Source: Streptomyces violaceus
GTDB lineage: Bacteria > Actinomycetota > Actinomycetes > Streptomycetales > Streptomycetaceae
Length of the DNA stretch: 6,370 nt
Reading direction: 5' to 3'
NCBI GenBank assembly: GCA_000715635.1
Contig: KL569187.1
Span: 6,369-12,738 of the forward strand
Under the pieces are notes generated by a model, which saw only the letters and a program-made list of their open reading frames with translations, searched no databases and had not been told where the DNA came from. The translations under genes were made by a program, and so were the position numbers. Of this stretch, positions 4,906 to 6,370 are shown piece by piece. The stretch's first letter is position 1. Every line of letters begins with the position of its first letter.

Positions 4906-5185
4906 TCAGGCGACGCGGTCGGCGCGGTGACGGGCTTCCCGGAGTCTGACCTTCGACGGGAGACGGTCCAAACCGGCCGAGTCCCGCACGTGCGCGAGTG
5001 TTTCCCGGCTCAGTTGCTCCAGAATCAGCTCCGGGTCCGCGTGAGGCTCCAGCAACAGCCGCACACGTGCGGCCGGAGCTGTACGCGTCGGAGTTCTCGA
5101 ACCGCTCTGGAGTTCCCGAACCGCTGGCCGGGGGCACGGTTTGCCGGCGGCCGGCGACTCCTGTCTCTCCCGGCGGTCGGTTCAT
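4906..5185 (-). pseudogene. Small gene of unknown function, frame broken by a 19-bp duplication
   Basis: An ATG at 5185, with GAGGAG nine bases upstream, opens a frame 'MNRPPGETGVAGRRQTVPPA'. The convincing downstream part ('VRLLLEPHADPELILEQLSR', 'ETLAHVRDSAGLDRLPSKVR', ending 'HRADRVA') lies in a different frame with TGA at 4908-4906 and no good start of its own; the only GTG (5064) has no ribosome binding site. A 17-base unit with one mismatch is repeated with a 19-base period at 5090-5125. Removing one period joins both halves into a single 86-residue ORF. The C-terminal part, with alternating strands and helices, reminds me of short proteins found near alkaline-shock Asp23-type genes in Streptomyces, but I cannot name the family. 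It is the third member of the STAS-GNAT operon, 70 bases after the GNAT stop. Confidence 0.55.
5090..5125. repeat. Imperfect 19-bp tandem duplication
   Basis: GGAGTTCTCGAACCGCT (5090-5106) and GGAGTTCCCGAACCGCT (5109-5125) differ at one base and are separated by CT, giving a period of 19. Each copy contains GTTC-N2-GAAC. Because 19 is not a multiple of three, the duplication shifts the reading frame of the minus-strand ORF it lies in. Confidence 0.85.
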
Positions 5186-5255
5186 GGAGCCGCGCTCCTC
5201 GTGGGGCCGACCGGTGTCGGTCCAGGTCTTCCCCGCCCAGGTCACGCGTCGGCCG

Positions 5256-5936
5256 TCAGTCGGGCCGTTGGGTGCGGTTCTCGTGTGCGAGGCCGTCCGT
5301 GCGAGCAGTCGTGCGTGGCCCGAGGGGGAGGACCAGGGCCCGCAGCAGCACGGGGGACGACGGCCGGAGGACCGCGGGATCCGTCGGCCGGCGGATCCTG
5401 CCGATGTCCTGCCATCCCCACGACAGGAAGGCGTCGCAGGCCACAGCGTCGGCCTCGTCGACCAGCGTCGCCCCGAGCGAGGCGTGGTGGTCGGCGAGCA
5501 GCCGTTCCTGGAGCCTGCGGGCGAGACCCTGGTCGTCCGTATGGGGATGCACCACGATCTCGGTGATCGCGAAGACGTGTCCGGAGGCGGTGAGCTGTTC
5601 GACGCTCTGCGGAAGGGCCCCGTCGAACCCCCTCCACCAGGTTCCCTCGCGTGGTACGGGGAATCCGTAGGCACACCCGGCGAAGGCCGTGTCCTCCCCG
5701 ATCAGCAGGGCGAAGCCGGCCCGCCGGATGTCGCCGGTGAGTCGCCGCAGGAACGCCTCCCGGCCTCGGTACTCCTGGCCCGCCAGTGCGCGCGAGGACT
5801 CCACGTACAGATCGGCCAGGTCCTCCCGCAGGGTCTCGGCCTGCCAGCGGTTCAGCCGGCGCAGACGTACGGCGTGGGCGGGAGTCGGTGTGCTTCCCTC
5901 ACCCTGGGGCGGCTCCCGGCGGAGCGGGGCCGTCAC
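5256..5936 (-). CDS. GNAT-family N-acetyltransferase
   Basis: I start this 226-residue protein at GTG 5936 because its first bases overlap the stop of the upstream STAS gene (GTGA), a typical coupled arrangement. Reading further upstream would run through the STAS gene. After a disordered N-terminus (1-20), residues ~24-200 have GNAT features: an N-terminal helix pair ('ETLREDLADLYVESS'), strands 'AGFALLIGEDTAFAGCAYGF' (73-92), 'ITEIVVHPHTDDQGLARRLQ' (124-143) carrying the acetyl-CoA loop D-D-Q-G-L-A, and 'VACDAFLSWGWQDIG' (165-179) near motif B. The last ~20 residues look unstructured. The substrate cannot be predicted. Coupling to an anti-sigma antagonist hints at a regulatory setting, but direct protein acetylation of a partner is speculation. 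There is no signal peptide, so it should be cytoplasmic. Confidence 0.85.
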   Translation of the reverse strand: MTAPLRREPPQGEGSTPTPAHAVRLRRLNRWQAETLREDLADLYVESSRALAGQEYRGREAFLRRLTGDIRRAGFALLIGEDTAFAGCAYGFPVPREGTWWRGFDGALPQSVEQLTASGHVFAITEIVVHPHTDDQGLARRLQERLLADHHASLGATLVDEADAVACDAFLSWGWQDIGRIRRPTDPAVLRPSSPVLLRALVLPLGPRTTARTDGLAHENRTQRPD

Positions 5937-6304
5937 CGCGCACCGCCCGCGGCAGCGGGAAACCGACGTGATGGTGGGCGAACGCTGTGGAGCTCGTGGA
6001 GCAGGAAACCGGAGCCGGTGATCTCGATGATGCGGGCCATGATCGGTGGCGGATGGTGCAGTCGGAGGATCGTTCCGGCTTCGGTGGCGAGCCCCGATGC
6101 CGCGAGGAAGGCGTTGAGTCCGCTGGCGTCGCAGAAGGTGACCTCCGTGAGATCGACGTCGGTGGTGTGGATGCCGTCGTGCACGCATTCGGCCAGCGCG
6201 ACACGCACGAGCGGGGCGGTGGCCAGGTCGATCTCTCCTGCGAGGGTGATCAGCGTGCGGGTGGTGTGGTCGTGCCGGTGGACGTTCAGCCGTGGAAGGG
6301 GCAT
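5933..6304 (-). CDS. STAS-domain anti-sigma factor antagonist
   Basis: This 123-residue protein is of SpoIIAA/BldG type. Residues 17-33 ('TLITLAGEIDLATAPLV') form the first strand and the E-x-D motif. Residues 50-66 ('VDLTEVTFCDASGLNAF') hold the D-x-S-G phosphorylation loop with Ser61. Residues ~79-104 complete the fold. Such proteins, when unphosphorylated, bind an anti-sigma kinase and release its sigma factor; phosphorylation on the conserved Ser switches them off. The kinase and sigma factor are not in the window. The ATG at 6304 is preceded by GAGGAG at only two bases, closer than ideal, but no better start exists. The gene starts inside the end of the upstream ORF (19-base overlap) and its TGA overlaps the GTG of the acetyltransferase, so the set is probably one operon. 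The tail after 108 is basic and variable. Confidence 0.9.
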   Translation of the reverse strand: MPLPRLNVHRHDHTTRTLITLAGEIDLATAPLVRVALAECVHDGIHTTDVDLTEVTFCDASGLNAFLAASGLATEAGTILRLHHPPPIMARIIEITGSGFLLHELHSVRPPSRRFPAAAGGAR

Positions 6305-6370
6305 TGCTCCTCGATTTCGAGTACCCGCCGGAGAGCCTCGTGGCCGGACCGGGTCCGGTCCTCGCGGCGG
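6286..6370 (-). CDS. C-terminal end of an unknown upstream gene (partial)
   Basis: The minus strand reads open from the right edge to TGA at 6288-6286, giving 27 residues ending 'LRRVLEIEEQCPFHG'. About 85% of codons end in G or C, as in real genes here. The tail overlaps the STAS start by 19 bases, a common arrangement for coupled operon genes. The fragment is too short to identify, and it could be a non-coding frame. Confidence 0.4.
   Translation of the reverse strand, partial: RREDRTRSGHEALRRVLEIEEQCPFHG

Noticed and set aside
4906..5064. GTG at 5064 as the true start of a 52-residue protein
   Set aside because: There is no ribosome binding site before it, and the frame is already open for about 40 codons upstream. 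The duplication model explains the structure better.
5090..5125. GTTC-N2-GAAC pair as a tandem operator
   Set aside because: It lies inside a coding region and is better explained as a frame-breaking duplication. Operator function is not excluded, but nothing else supports it.
1..6370. CRISPR array, rRNA, tRNA or replication origin
   Set aside because: No regularly spaced direct repeats, no cloverleaf-like segment and no iteron or DnaA-box cluster was seen on either strand.

Overview
The window looks like chromosomal DNA of a Streptomyces or close relative. It is very GC-rich, codon third positions are mostly G or C, GTG starts occur, and the recognisable families (DUF6624, low affinity iron permease family, STAS/BldG-type antagonist, Streptomyces-type IS5 transposases, two-domain secreted 'calcium-binding' proteins) are typical of that genus. 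All family names come from motif recognition by eye, because no search was possible.

Layout. Positions 1-447 (minus) hold the first 149 codons of a DUF6624 protein that runs off the left edge. Positions 571-1273 are a gene graveyard: the C-terminal tail of one IS5-type transposase (minus), the C-terminal half of a GNAT acetyltransferase (plus), and the C-terminal part of a second, frameshifted IS5-type transposase (minus). Positions 1391-3584 hold two adjacent minus-strand genes for exported proteins. The upstream one is a 441-residue protein of about eight repeats, likely a beta-propeller, with D-x-D-G-D loops. The downstream one is a 267-residue two-domain beta-rich protein. Positions 3585-3981 are a divergent intergenic region holding a candidate promoter with a dyad, a possible 27-codon ORF, and a strong terminator hairpin that matches no gene in the window. 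Positions 3982-4359 (plus) encode a small two-helix membrane protein of the low affinity iron permease family. Positions 4360-4871 hold an unresolved stretch followed by the C-terminal end of a broken fatty acid desaturase (plus). Positions 4906-6370 are a minus-strand operon: the end of an unknown gene at the right edge, an anti-sigma factor antagonist (STAS), a GNAT acetyltransferase whose GTG start overlaps the STAS stop, and a small ORF that appears to have been frameshifted by a 19-bp tandem duplication.

How the genes may work together. The two secreted proteins are probably co-transcribed and may act together outside the cell. Their function is unknown. The STAS-GNAT-small ORF set is tightly packed, which suggests a regulatory operon, possibly partner switching for a sigma factor. 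The many truncated genes and IS relics suggest a fast-evolving accessory region such as a chromosome arm. No CRISPR array, tRNA or rRNA was seen. The best candidates for something undescribed are the propeller/secreted pair and the duplication-frameshifted small gene.
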